Shown in pieces: positions 1 to 8,573 of a stretch of 17,961 nucleotides of DNA. The stretch is taken from positions 1 to 17,961 of the forward strand of contig CAMJRV010000010.1 of NCBI GenBank assembly GCA_946408315.1, written 5' to 3'. Source of the DNA: an uncultured Bacillota bacterium (GTDB taxonomy: Bacteria; Bacillota; Clostridia; Peptostreptococcales; Anaerovoracaceae). The position numbers and the translations under genes were made by a program. Under the pieces are notes generated by a model that was given only the letters and a program-made list of their open reading frames with translations, was not told where the DNA came from and ran no database searches. Every line of letters begins with the position of its first letter. Position 1 is the stretch's first letter.

Positions 1-1
1 G

Positions 2-259
2 ATTAAAAAAAAGGGCGATTTGCAGGCGAAGCAATTGGTTGAAGCTGCGCGGAGGAATGCCGAGGCGCTGCTTGCCGACGCCCGGACCAAGGCGGAAGCG
101 GAATATCGTGACAGGATGAACAAAGCTGAACAGGAAGCCCAGACTTTTTATGACCGCGCCATGGAACAGACGGAAATTCAATGCGAGGAGCTTTTGTCCC
201 AGGCAGAAAAAAACCTGGAGCAAGGCGTTTCTATCATCGTGGAAAGGGTTGTGAGTTAA
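2..259 (+). CDS. ntpF: V-type ATPase subunit G/H (peripheral stalk), 5' partial
   Basis: The reading frame is open to the left edge of the window, so the N-terminus is missing. About 86 residues are visible and the stop is TAA at 257-259. The visible protein is almost entirely charged and alanine-rich with heptad-like spacing (many Ala, Glu, Lys and Arg), as expected for the long coiled coil that pairs with subunit E in the peripheral stalks of A/V-type ATPases. Known family members are about 100-110 residues, so only a short N-terminal piece is lost. Position directly before subunit I matches ntpF/ahaH in known operons. A TTG at 20 is in frame but is not needed as a start because the frame continues upstream. 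The call rests on context plus composition, since coiled-coil proteins carry few diagnostic motifs. Confidence 0.8.
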   Translation: MKKKGDLQAKQLVEAARRNAEALLADARTKAEAEYRDRMNKAEQEAQTFYDRAMEQTEIQCEELLSQAEKNLEQGVSIIVERVVS

Positions 260-2227
260 GTGGCTATCGTTGAAATGAAAAAGATCTCCATATTGGGACT
301 GACCGCCGTGAGAGAAGGGCTGATGGAAGAGCTGATGGACCTGGGGGCCGTGGCGCTCAACTCGCAGGAGTCAAAGCTGGCGGATGAGGAATGGGCGGCT
401 CTTGTGTCGCCGGACGGCGATGAAGCGGAGGCTCAGCGTCTTGAGGGACAAATCGTCAAGGCTTCCCTGGCGCTGGATGTCATCTCTAAATACGACACGG
501 TCAAAAGCCCTCTTTTTAAGACGAGGAGAATGATCTCTCCCCAACAGTTCCGGCAGATCCTTGGGGAAAAAGAGGAAATCTGGAACCATGCGGAACAGAT
601 ACTCACCCTGTATCACGAGCTGGGCCAGCTGAAATCCGAGGAGAACAGGGTAAAGGCGGAACAGCTTTTTCTGGAGCCCTGGTCGGCCTATGAGGCGCCG
701 CTGGAGCTGCAATCTACCAAATGCGCCGCTCTCCTGATGGGGACCGCACCCAATGCCGTGGAGCCGGACCAGCTGGCAGAGGAGCTGGATGAGATAACCG
801 CAGCGTATGAGATCAACGTGATTTCAAGTGATTTCGAACAGCGCTACCTGTCCGTTCTATGCCTGAAAAGAGAGCGGGAGCTTGTGTTGGAAGCGCTGAT
901 GCGCTACGGTTTCAACCGTATGACCTTTAAGGACATGAGAGGAACGCCGGCGGAAAACTTGACGGCTTACGAAAGGCAGTTCGCGGAGATCGAAACCAGA
1001 AGAGCAGAACTGGAAGAACGGATCAGGGACGCGGTTCGGTGGAAATCGGAGATCGAATGTCTCATTGACGATCTGACCATGCAAAGAGATAAGGTAAAGA
1101 TCAGAGAGAGGCTTTTAAAAACAAGGGAAACCTTCTGCATGGACGGCTGGCTGCCTGTAAAAAAAATACCGGCGGTGGAGAAGCTGGTGCTTGAGAAAGG
1201 CTGCTGCTATGAAATTTCCACGCCGGACAACGGCGATGAGATCCCTGTTCTGCTCCGAAATTCCTCAGTGGCAGAGCCCTTTGAAGCCATTACAAAGCTG
1301 TACGGCATGCCTTCCGATAAAGCCGTAGATCCCACGCCCTTTCTGGCACCCTTCTACTGCCTGTTTTTCGGGATCATGCTGGGCGATGCGGGGTACGGCA
1401 TAATTATGACGGCCGCCTCATTTTTTATCCTGAGAAAATACAGGTTGGAAGGAATGGCGCGCCAACTGATAAAAATGTTCTTCTATTGCGGCATCTCTAC
1501 CGTTTTTTGGGGCGCTCTGTTCGGAAGCTGGTTCGGAAATATCGTATCCAGCGTGGCGGGAGTTTTTTTTGAAAAAAACATTGCGATCAGGCCCCTGTGG
1601 TTTGATCCTGTCTGGGACCCTCTGAAGTTGCTCTTTTTCTCTTTTCTTGTGGGAGCCATACACCTGATGGTGGCGCTGGGCCTGCGGGCATATATCCTCA
1701 TCAAAAATGGAAAGCCTCTGGATGCCCTTTGTGATGTGGGATTCTGGTATCTGGTGTTTGGGGGAATCGCGCTGATGATCGTACCGGGGACCTTTGAGGC
1801 CGGCAAATGGGTGGCGGCCGCCGGCGCCGCAGGTCTGCTGCTGACGGGAGGAAGAGCGAAAAAGAGTATTTTCGGCAAAATTACCGGCGGCTTGGGAGCG
1901 GTATACGGTATCGTCAATTACTTTGCCGACATTTTGTCCTACTCCCGGCTTTTGGCGCTGGGGCTGGCCTCCGGCGTCATTGCCCAGGTAATCAATACCA
2001 TGGGTTCTCTGGCGGGCGGAGGGATTTTGGGAGCAGTCCTCATGATCGTTGTAGGGGTCGGCGGACACTCTTTTAATCTGGCGATCAACGCGCTGGGAGC
2101 CTTCGTTCATTCCTGCAGGCTCCAGTATGTTGAATTCTTTGGGAAATTCTTCGGAACAGAAGGAATCGCCTTCGAACCATTTGACCGAAAGACAAAATAC
2201 GTATTGATTCATAAGGAGGGAAATTAA
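260..2227 (+). CDS. ntpI: V-type ATPase subunit I (membrane stator, a-subunit-like), 655 aa
   Basis: Membrane stator subunit that forms the two ion half-channels against the K ring. Residues 1 to about 340 are soluble and rich in charged helices, and bind the stalk heads. Residues from about 355 onward hold some seven or eight hydrophobic segments. Two arginines in the C-terminal half stand in family-conserved contexts: R563 in a DILSYSRLLALGLA stretch and R620 in SCRLQY. Their spacing fits the pair of essential arginines described for E. hirae NtpI. The start is GTG at 260, immediately after the previous stop. An in-frame ATG at 275 is possible, but the MAIVxMKK-type N-terminus favours GTG. 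A purine-rich GGAAAGG lies 12 bases upstream, a weak ribosome site, so translation is probably coupled to the preceding gene. Length is normal for the family. Confidence 0.95.
   Translation: MAIVEMKKISILGLTAVREGLMEELMDLGAVALNSQESKLADEEWAALVSPDGDEAEAQRLEGQIVKASLALDVISKYDTVKSPLFKTRRMISPQQFRQILGEKEEIWNHAEQILTLYHELGQLKSEENRVKAEQLFLEPWSAYEAPLELQSTKCAALLMGTAPNAVEPDQLAEELDEITAAYEINVISSDFEQRYLSVLCLKRERELVLEALMRYGFNRMTFKDMRGTPAENLTAYERQFAEIETRRAELEERIRDAVRWKSEIECLIDDLTMQRDKVKIRERLLKTRETFCMDGWLPVKKIPAVEKLVLEKGCCYEISTPDNGDEIPVLLRNSSVAEPFEAITKLYGMPSDKAVDPTPFLAPFYCLFFGIMLGDAGYGIIMTAASFFILRKYRLEGMARQLIKMFFYCGISTVFWGALFGSWFGNIVSSVAGVFFEKNIAIRPLWFDPVWDPLKLLFFSFLVGAIHLMVALGLRAYILIKNGKPLDALCDVGFWYLVFGGIALMIVPGTFEAGKWVAAAGAAGLLLTGGRAKKSIFGKITGGLGAVYGIVNYFADILSYSRLLALGLASGVIAQVINTMGSLAGGGILGAVLMIVVGVGGHSFNLAINALGAFVHSCRLQYVEFFGKFFGTEGIAFEPFDRKTKYVLIHKEGN
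2213..2219 (+). promoter_or_regulatory. Full-length Shine-Dalgarno site for ntpK
   Basis: AAGGAGG, a perfect match to the anti-Shine-Dalgarno, lies 8 bases before the ATG at 2228 and inside the last codons of ntpI. It is among the strongest ribosome sites in the operon, which suits a subunit needed in about ten copies per complex. Confidence 0.8.
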
Positions 2228-2734
2228 ATGGAAGTCATCAATCTAATCCTGGATGGAAAATTTCTGGCGATCTTTGGCGCCGCCCTTGCCACTTTATTGC
2301 CTGGCATCGGAAGCGCCCGGGGCATGGCAATGGTCGGAGAGGCAGCAGCGGGGGTCCTGGCGGAGGATTCCAGGAAATTCGGCCAGTGTCTGATCCTTCA
2401 GGCGATTCCGTCGACTCAGGGAATCTACGGACTCCTGATCGCGTTTCTCATCATGATGAAAATCGGGATGGTGGGGGAAAACGGCATGTATGAGTTAACC
2501 ATTCTGGAAGGACTGCATCTCCTTGGCGCGGCTCTCCCCGTAGCCATAGTGGGAATCTTTGCAGGAATATTGCAGGCCCGGGTAGCCACGGCAGGCGTCA
2601 TGGTCATCGCCAAGAAGTCCCAGGAGCTTGCCAAGGTGCTGATCCTGGCAGCTATGATAGAGACCTACATCGTGCTTGCGCTGCTTGTTTCATTCCTGAT
2701 GCTGAACGGGATATCCATTAGCGCGGCATTTTAA
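2228..2734 (+). CDS. ntpK: V-type ATPase subunit K (rotor ring proteolipid, 16-kDa four-helix type)
   Basis: Membrane rotor subunit of 168 residues made of two related helical hairpins, four transmembrane segments in all (about 12-35, 53-80, 95-120 and 133-160). The first hairpin ends in a P-S-T-Q stretch and the second in A-A-M-I-E-T-Y, so there is one carboxylate (E145) per duplicated unit and Q64 at the equivalent place in the first half. By alignment from memory with E. hirae NtpK, its Na+ ligands (L61 backbone, T64, Q65, Q110, E139) correspond to I60, T63, Q64, Q116 and E145 here. All side-chain ligands are kept. That predicts Na+ as coupling ion, though the sequence alone cannot exclude proton use. 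The gene starts on the base after the ntpI stop. Confidence 0.96.
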   Translation: MEVINLILDGKFLAIFGAALATLLPGIGSARGMAMVGEAAAGVLAEDSRKFGQCLILQAIPSTQGIYGLLIAFLIMMKIGMVGENGMYELTILEGLHLLGAALPVAIVGIFAGILQARVATAGVMVIAKKSQELAKVLILAAMIETYIVLALLVSFLMLNGISISAAF

Positions 2735-2768
2735 CCGGCCGCAATCAAAATATCGAGGATGTGAGAGA

Positions 2769-3383
2769 ATGGGCATAGAAAATATTACCGCCGTCATTTT
2801 AGGCGAAGCGACGGACAGTGCCGGCCGTGTCTTGGAAAAAGCGCGGGAGACTGCGGAAGAAATTATGGAACAAACCGAAAAGACGGTGCTGGAGCTTACG
2901 GAAAGCTCGTTTCAAAAGGGAGAGAGGGACGCCGCCGCGCTGAAGGAAAGAAAGCTTTCCATTGCGGAGCTGGATGGGCGGAAGCTGCGCCTTGGAGCGA
3001 GGCACAGGGCCATTGCCAAATGCTTTGGAGCCGCCATGGAAAGCCTCGAAAATATGGATGAGGCGGACTATATCGATTTTCTCGGAAAAAAAATCAGCCA
3101 GGCCGCGGGCAACGGAGGCGGCGTCGTACTGTTTAATGAAAAGGATCAAAAGACGGTGGGCAGCCGCGCAGTAGACCTGGCAAACGCCTTGCTGGACGAC
3201 CGGCAGGTAAGCTTGGGAGCGGAAACGATTTCCGCCAGAGGCGGATTCATCCTGCGGGCCGGCAACCTGGAGATTAATTCCACTCTGGAGGCTATGCTGG
3301 AGTCTATGAAGGAGGATGTCATTCCCCAGGTGGCGGCTGCATTGTTCCCCCAGCCCGAGGAATCTGAGAGGAGGAGCTTTTGA
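2769..3383 (+). CDS. ntpE: V-type ATPase subunit E (peripheral stalk)
   Basis: 204-residue soluble stalk subunit. The N-terminal half (about 10-95) is a charged helix rich in Glu, Lys, Ala and Arg, suited to a coiled coil with subunit G/H. The C-terminal half (about 100-198) is a compact domain with a GGFILRAGNLEINSTL-type stretch, typical of the E family where it binds the B subunit. The start is ATG at 2769 with GAGG at 2755-2758. A 34-base gap from ntpK is the largest inside the operon. It shows no clear terminator or promoter. The stop TGA overlaps the TTG start of ntpC in a TTGA. Confidence 0.93.
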   Translation: MGIENITAVILGEATDSAGRVLEKARETAEEIMEQTEKTVLELTESSFQKGERDAAALKERKLSIAELDGRKLRLGARHRAIAKCFGAAMESLENMDEADYIDFLGKKISQAAGNGGGVVLFNEKDQKTVGSRAVDLANALLDDRQVSLGAETISARGGFILRAGNLEINSTLEAMLESMKEDVIPQVAAALFPQPEESERRSF

Positions 3384-4384
3384 GCAAACAAAGTGATTAT
3401 ATATTTGCTTCCGCGCGGGTGCGCGGGGTGGAAAAATATTTGCTTTCACAGGAAAAAATCGACAAGCTGCTGGACGCCGCCACATCTGCCGACGCCTTAA
3501 AGATCCTCTACGACATGGAGTACGGCGACGGGGAAGAGCCGGTGAGTCCGGAACAGTTCGAAAAGCTGCTGACGGAAGAGCATAATTGGGTGTACGGGTT
3601 TATTTCATCCATCGCGCCGGATCCCCAGGAGTTCACCATGTTCCGGTATCCCTACGACTACCATAATCTGAAGGTGCTCCTGACGGCGGAATATAAAATG
3701 GTCGATCCCAGGCCCATGCTTTTGGAGTTTGGCTCTATCAATACGGAACGGCTGGAAGCCATGGTCCGGGACCGGGAGTTTTCTTCCATGACCCCCATGA
3801 TGAAAAGCGCGGTTCTCGACGCCATCGACGTATTCGCAAAGACAGGAGACCCTCAGAAGATCGACCTGATCCTGGATAAAGCCTGCTACGGCGACATGCT
3901 GGCGGCGGCCGAGAAGATAAAAGCGGGACGCTTTCTTCTGGACTATGTAAAGCTTTCCATCGACACGATCAATATGAAGACCTTTGCCAGGGTGAGAGTC
4001 TTGCGGAAATCTCAGGACTTTTTCTCCAGGGCCTTCCTGGAGGGGGGAAACATACCGGAAAAACTGTTTCTCGAAAGCTACGACGAGTCCCTGGAGCAGC
4101 TCACTGAACGGCTTCTTCCCTTTGGATTTCACGCGGTGCTGGCTCAGGGCGGCGCCATGCTGAAGGAAACGGGAAAATTTACCTTGCTGGAAAAGCTTTG
4201 CGACGATAAAATCATCCAACTGATCAGAACGGCCAGATATGTGACCTTCGGAATAGAGCCCTTGGCCGCCTACCTGATCGGAAAGGAATATGAGATAAAG
4301 TCGGTAAGGATCATTATGGCCGGCAAGCTGGCGGGCCTTCCCAACGAAGTGATCCGGGAAAGGGTAAGGGAAACTTATGTATAA
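3380..4384 (+). CDS. ntpC: V-type ATPase subunit C (d-type rotor socket)
   Basis: 334-residue helical funnel subunit that links the central shaft (D/F) to the K ring. This is the archaeal/bacterial C subunit, equivalent to eukaryotic subunit d. The N-terminal SDYIFASARVRGVEKYLL and the PYDYHNLKVLLTAEY segment (about residues 90-104) are recognisable family signatures. Its start is TTG at 3380, chosen because a GGAGGAG ribosome site at 3370-3376 sits just upstream, the TTGA overlap with the ntpE stop gives tight coupling, and the next ATG would cut into conserved sequence. A TTG start suits a subunit needed once per complex. Confidence 0.94.
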   Translation: MSKQSDYIFASARVRGVEKYLLSQEKIDKLLDAATSADALKILYDMEYGDGEEPVSPEQFEKLLTEEHNWVYGFISSIAPDPQEFTMFRYPYDYHNLKVLLTAEYKMVDPRPMLLEFGSINTERLEAMVRDREFSSMTPMMKSAVLDAIDVFAKTGDPQKIDLILDKACYGDMLAAAEKIKAGRFLLDYVKLSIDTINMKTFARVRVLRKSQDFFSRAFLEGGNIPEKLFLESYDESLEQLTERLLPFGFHAVLAQGGAMLKETGKFTLLEKLCDDKIIQLIRTARYVTFGIEPLAAYLIGKEYEIKSVRIIMAGKLAGLPNEVIRERVRETYV

Positions 4385-4733
4385 GATAGCTGTGATCGGC
4401 GGCCGCGAAAGTATTCTGGGCTTTAAGGCTCTGGGACTGGAGGTCTTCCCCTGCCTCTCGTGCGAGGAAGCGAGAGAGACCCTTCACCGAATTGCAGGGG
4501 AAGGCTACGGAATCATTTACCTCACAGAAGGGTTTTGCCGGGACATGGAGGAGGATATCGCCCGATATCGGTATATGCGCATCCCCGCTGTCATTCCCAT
4601 CCCCGGCATGCATGGAAGCTTTGGAATCGGTATGACCAATGTCAAACGATGTGTTGAGTGCGCCGTTGGCGCGGATATTCTGTTCGGCGGTCAGCCGGCG
4701 GAAAACAAAAACGGGGAAAGCGAGGTGACCTAA
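4377..4733 (+). CDS. ntpG: V-type ATPase subunit F (central shaft)
   Basis: 118-residue Rossmann-like subunit that clamps subunit D in the rotor shaft; called NtpG in E. hirae and AtpF/AhaF elsewhere. The N-terminus [22 protein letters not shown] is the family hallmark, with beta strand, glycine turn and the FKALG segment. The middle has IIYLTEGF, corresponding to the usual 'ILITE' strand. The start overlaps the end of ntpC by 8 bases, and the TAA stop lies 2 bases before the GTG of ntpA. Length is slightly above the usual 100-105 residues, mostly from a polar C-terminal tail. Confidence 0.93.
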   Translation: MYKIAVIGGRESILGFKALGLEVFPCLSCEEARETLHRIAGEGYGIIYLTEGFCRDMEEDIARYRYMRIPAVIPIPGMHGSFGIGMTNVKRCVECAVGADILFGGQPAENKNGESEVT

Positions 4734-4735
4734 AA

Positions 4736-6505
4736 GTGGGAACAATTGTAAAAGTGTCGGGGCCCCTGGTGGTTGCGGCAGGCATGCAGGACGCCAATAT
4801 GTTCGACGTCGTGGGTGTGAGCGATCAGGGCCTTATCGGCGAAATCCTTGAAATGCGCGGCGATTTAGCCTCCATTCAGGTGTATGAGGAAACGGCGGGA
4901 CTGGGACCGGGAGAGCCGGTGGTTACCTCGGGGGCCCCCCTTTCCGTAGAACTGGGACCCGGCCTGATCGGGACCATGTATGACGGGATACAAAGGCCGC
5001 TGGAAGCGATCAGGGCTATGGTGGGAAGCAACATCACCAGAGGCATTCGGGTGCACGGTCTGGATCGGACGAAGATGTGGGCTTTTGAGCCTGCCGTTCA
5101 AGCGGGGGAACCGGTAGAGGCGGGGGACGTAATCGGAACCGTACAGGAGACGGTGATCGTTCTCCACAAGATCATGGTGCCTTACGGCGTTTCGGGAATC
5201 GTAAAAGAGATTAAAAAAGGCGAATTTACCGTGAAGGATACCGTCTGCGTCGTGGAAAGGGAAAACGGAGAAATCGTTCCCGTCACCATGATGCAAAAAT
5301 GGCCCGTAAGGCGGGGAAGGCCTTACCGGGAAAAATTGTCTCCCGAAATGCCTCTGCTGACGGGGCAGAGGGTCATCGATACCCTTTTTCCCATTGCAAA
5401 AGGCGGGGTCGGCGCTGTGCCGGGACCGTTCGGAAGCGGGAAGACCGTGGTGCAGCATCAGCTTGCCAAGTGGGCCGAGACGGATATCGTGGTCTATATC
5501 GGCTGCGGCGAGCGGGGAAATGAGATGACCGACGTGCTCATGGAGTTCCCGGAGCTGAAGGACCCCAAATCGGGAGAGCCCCTGATGAAGAGGATCGTTC
5601 TCATCGCCAACACCTCCGACATGCCTGTGGCAGGGCGGGAAGCTTCTATTTATACGGGAATTACCATTGCCGAATATTTCCGTGACATGGGCTATTCCGT
5701 GGCGCTGATGGCCGATTCCACCTCCAGATGGGCGGAGGCTCTCAGAGAGATGTCCGGCCGCCTGGAGGAAATGCCCGGAGAAGAAGGCTATCCCGCCTAC
5801 CTCTCATCCCGTCTCGCTCAGTTCTACGAAAGAGCTGGGAGAGTGATCGCCCTAGGCAAAGAAGGGCGAGAGGGAACGCTTACCGCCATCGGAGCGGTAT
5901 CTCCGCCGGGGGGAGACATTTCCGAGCCCGTATCCCAGGCTACCCTTCGCATTGTAAAGGTATTCTGGGGTCTGGACTCAGCGCTTGCCTACAGGCGTCA
6001 TTTTCCCGCCGTCAACTGGCTGACCAGCTATTCCCTGTATTCGGATAAGATGGATCGCTGGTTTGCAGAGCAGGTTCACCGCGACTTCCCGGCTATGCGG
6101 GCCCTCACGCTGAAGCTGCTTCAGGAAGAGGCGGAGCTCAACGAGATCGTACAGCTTGTCGGGGTGGAGGCCCTTTCCGATCAGGACAGAATTAAATTGG
6201 AAGCGAGTAAATCAATCCGTGAGGATTATCTTCACCAGAACGCCTTCCACGACGTGGACACCTACTCCTCCAAGGAAAAGCAGTATATGTTGCTGAAACT
6301 GATTCTATCCTATTATCATCTCAGCATCGCCGCTGCCGACAAAGGCGCGGATTTCAACTCCCTTGCGGCTCTTCCCGTCAGGGAGTCCATCGGAAGGTTC
6401 AAATACGTTGAGGAAAGCAACACGGCTCAGGTCTATGCCTCCATTGAGAGGGAGCTTTCAGACAGCATTCATGCGCTGGTGAATACGGGAGGTGAAGAAG
6501 AATGA
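4736..6505 (+). CDS. ntpA: V-type ATPase catalytic subunit A
   Basis: Catalytic head subunit that hydrolyses or makes ATP. With the GTG at 4736 as start the protein is 589 residues, the normal family size, beginning [15 protein letters not shown] longer frame open to an ATG at 4658 overlaps ntpG and lacks family support. AGGTG at 4723-4727 is 8 bases upstream. Visible parts: N-terminal beta barrel (1-70), the A-subunit-specific insertion (about 110-190), P-loop GPFGSGKT at 230-237 with K236 and T237, the [12 protein letters not shown] loop with E259 and R260, and the helical C-terminal domain. These positions are offset by two from the E. hirae catalytic residues K238, T239, E261 and R262. 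The stop overlaps the ATG of ntpB in an ATGA. Confidence 0.97.
   Translation: MGTIVKVSGPLVVAAGMQDANMFDVVGVSDQGLIGEILEMRGDLASIQVYEETAGLGPGEPVVTSGAPLSVELGPGLIGTMYDGIQRPLEAIRAMVGSNITRGIRVHGLDRTKMWAFEPAVQAGEPVEAGDVIGTVQETVIVLHKIMVPYGVSGIVKEIKKGEFTVKDTVCVVERENGEIVPVTMMQKWPVRRGRPYREKLSPEMPLLTGQRVIDTLFPIAKGGVGAVPGPFGSGKTVVQHQLAKWAETDIVVYIGCGERGNEMTDVLMEFPELKDPKSGEPLMKRIVLIANTSDMPVAGREASIYTGITIAEYFRDMGYSVALMADSTSRWAEALREMSGRLEEMPGEEGYPAYLSSRLAQFYERAGRVIALGKEGREGTLTAIGAVSPPGGDISEPVSQATLRIVKVFWGLDSALAYRRHFPAVNWLTSYSLYSDKMDRWFAEQVHRDFPAMRALTLKLLQEEAELNEIVQLVGVEALSDQDRIKLEASKSIREDYLHQNAFHDVDTYSSKEKQYMLLKLILSYYHLSIAAADKGADFNSLAALPVRESIGRFKYVEESNTAQVYASIERELSDSIHALVNTGGEEE
6488..6495 (+). promoter_or_regulatory. 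Strong Shine-Dalgarno site for ntpB
   Basis: GGAGGTGA complements the 16S rRNA 3' end over eight bases and stands 6 bases before the ATG at 6502, within the last codons of ntpA. Confidence 0.75.
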
Positions 6506-7884
6506 TCAGAGAATACAGGACCATAGCTGAAATCGCCGGTCCCCTCATGCTTGTAAAGAACGTGGAAAACGTAAAATATGACGAACTGGGAGAAATCGAG
6601 CTGACAAACGGAGAGACGAGAAAGTGCAAAGTCCTCGAGATCAACGGAAGCAACGCGCTGGTGCAGCTGTTCGAAAGCTCCGCAGGCATCAACCTGGCGG
6701 AAAGCAAGGTACGCTTTCTCGGAAAGGGAATCGACCTGGCGGTGTCCATGGACCTGCTGGGGCGCGTGTTCGACGGCCTGGGAAGGCCCATCGACGGGGG
6801 TCCCTCCATCATTGCGGATAAACGGATGGATATCAACGGCATGCCCATGAATCCTGCGGCCAGAGACTATCCCGCCGAGTTTATTCAAACGGGCGTATCG
6901 GCCATCGACGGTCTGAACACTTTAGTGAGGGGACAGAAACTGCCCATCTTCTCGGGTTCCGGTCTCCCTCATCCCCAGCTGGCGGCCCAGATCGCCCGAC
7001 AGTCCAGAGTATTGGGCGCCGACAGCAAATTCGCCGTGGTATTCGCGGCCATCGGAATTACCTATGAGGAGGCGGACTTTTTCATCTCCGATTTCCGGCA
7101 GACCGGAGCCATCGACAGGACAGTCCTGTTTATGAATCTCGCCAACGATCCGGCCATCGAGCGTATTTCCACGCCCCGTATGGCCCTGACCGCCGCCGAA
7201 TACCTGGCATTTGAAAGGAATATGCACGTGCTGGTTATTCTGACGGATATCACGAACTACGCGGAAGCCCTGAGAGAAGTATCCGCCGCCCGGAAGGAAG
7301 TGCCGGGAAGACGTGGTTATCCGGGCTACTTGTATACGGACCTGGCGACTCTTTATGAAAGAGCCGGAAGAAAGCGAGGCTTTGAAGGTTCCATTACGAT
7401 GATTCCCATCCTGACCATGCCGGAAGACGACAAGACCCACCCCATTCCCGACCTGACGGGATACATCACGGAGGGCCAGATCATCCTTTCCAGAGAGCTG
7501 AACCGAAAGGGGGTCATACCGCCCATCGACGTGCTGCCGTCCCTTTCAAGACTAAAGGATAAGGGCATCGGCCGCGGAAAGACGAGAGAGGATCATTCGG
7601 ACACCATGAATCAGCTCTTCGCCTTTTACGCCCGGGGCAAGGAATGTAAGGAATTGATGGCTATCTTGGGAGAAGCGGCCCTGTCCGATACGGATAAGCT
7701 GCTGGCCAGATTCGCTGATGCCTTTGAAGAAAAATATGTATCCCAGGGCTATGATGTGAATCGAACCATCGCGGAAACGCTGGAGCTGGGCTGGAAGCTT
7801 CTGACCATCATGCCCAAAAGCGAAATGAAGCGGATCCGCGACGAATATCTGGAGAAATATCTGCCGGAAGGTGATCCGTCATGA
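6502..7884 (+). CDS. ntpB: V-type ATPase regulatory (non-catalytic) subunit B
   Basis: 460-residue partner of subunit A in the A3B3 head. It shows the B-type traits. The P-loop place is occupied by [10 protein letters not shown] (151-160), with no GKT, so it is not expected to hydrolyse ATP. R350 in [13 protein letters not shown] is at the position of the arginine finger of E. hirae NtpB. The [30 protein letters not shown] segment (about 261-290) and the [19 protein letters not shown] segment are strongly conserved in V-type B subunits. ATGA overlaps join it to ntpA upstream and ntpD downstream. Length is as usual. Confidence 0.97.
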   Translation: MIREYRTIAEIAGPLMLVKNVENVKYDELGEIELTNGETRKCKVLEINGSNALVQLFESSAGINLAESKVRFLGKGIDLAVSMDLLGRVFDGLGRPIDGGPSIIADKRMDINGMPMNPAARDYPAEFIQTGVSAIDGLNTLVRGQKLPIFSGSGLPHPQLAAQIARQSRVLGADSKFAVVFAAIGITYEEADFFISDFRQTGAIDRTVLFMNLANDPAIERISTPRMALTAAEYLAFERNMHVLVILTDITNYAEALREVSAARKEVPGRRGYPGYLYTDLATLYERAGRKRGFEGSITMIPILTMPEDDKTHPIPDLTGYITEGQIILSRELNRKGVIPPIDVLPSLSRLKDKGIGRGKTREDHSDTMNQLFAFYARGKECKELMAILGEAALSDTDKLLARFADAFEEKYVSQGYDVNRTIAETLELGWKLLTIMPKSEMKRIRDEYLEKYLPEGDPS

Positions 7885-8573
7885 CAAGGCTCAATGTAAA
7901 CCCTACCAGAATGGTGCTCAGCTCTCTGAAAAAGAGACTGCGGGTCGCGGTTCACGGTCATAAGCTGATGAAAGACAAGCGGGATGAACTGATGAAACGC
8001 TTTCTTGAGCTGGCCAGGGAGAACAGAATTTTGAGGGAGACCGTGGAAAAACAGTTGATGGAGGTGCACAGCAGCTTTACCATTGCCAGCGCCGTCATGT
8101 CTTCCCAGATGCTGGAGCAGGCTCTGATGTATCCCAAGCAGAGGGTGTCGGTGGAAGTGGAAAATAAAAATGTCATGAGTGTAAATGTCCCAGTGTTCCG
8201 CTTTACCACAGATACGGATGACGAATCCAACCTCTATCCCTATGGCTTTGCGTCCACTTCGGGGGAGTTGGACGTGGCCATAGCAAAACTGGCGGAGGCT
8301 TTCCCCAATTTGCTGAAGCTGGCCGCCATAGAAAAAGAAGGAAGCCTGCTTTCCGATGAGATCGAAAAGTGCAGAAGAAGAGTAAACGCCTTGGAATATG
8401 TCATCATTCCAAGGCTTCAGGAGACCATTCGATACATTGTGATGAAGTTGGATGAGAACGAGCGCGGAAGCCAGATTCGCCTCATGAAGGTAAAGGATAT
8501 GATGGTCAAAAAGGCCATCGAGGAGAGAATCAGAATGGATGAAGAGCAGCTTGCGGAAAGCCGGTCCGACTAG
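7881..8573 (+). CDS. ntpD: V-type ATPase subunit D (central shaft)
   Basis: 230-residue rotor shaft subunit. The N-terminus [20 protein letters not shown] and the C-terminal [18 protein letters not shown] segment (about 180-200) are classical for the family. The two ends form the long antiparallel coiled coil inside the A3B3 head, while the middle (about 75-145) is the globular part that meets F and C. AAGGTGA lies 6 bases before the ATG at 7881. This is the last gene of the operon in the window. No hairpin-plus-T-tract terminator is seen after it, and its TAG stop (8571-8573) overlaps that of the convergent KdpD-like gene. An E. hirae-type ntpJ (K+ transporter) does not follow. Confidence 0.95.
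   Translation: MTRLNVNPTRMVLSSLKKRLRVAVHGHKLMKDKRDELMKRFLELARENRILRETVEKQLMEVHSSFTIASAVMSSQMLEQALMYPKQRVSVEVENKNVMSVNVPVFRFTTDTDDESNLYPYGFASTSGELDVAIAKLAEAFPNLLKLAAIEKEGSLLSDEIEKCRRRVNALEYVIIPRLQETIRYIVMKLDENERGSQIRLMKVKDMMVKKAIEERIRMDEEQLAESRSD

Noticed and set aside
1418..2212. 264-codon open frame on the minus strand inside ntpI
   Set aside because: It is antisense to a strongly conserved membrane protein, its translation is low in hydrophobic order and matches no family I know. G+C-rich coding DNA easily gives such frames.
2799..3485. 228-codon minus-strand frame opposite ntpE/ntpC
   Set aside because: Antisense shadow of two well-supported ATPase subunits with no independent evidence.
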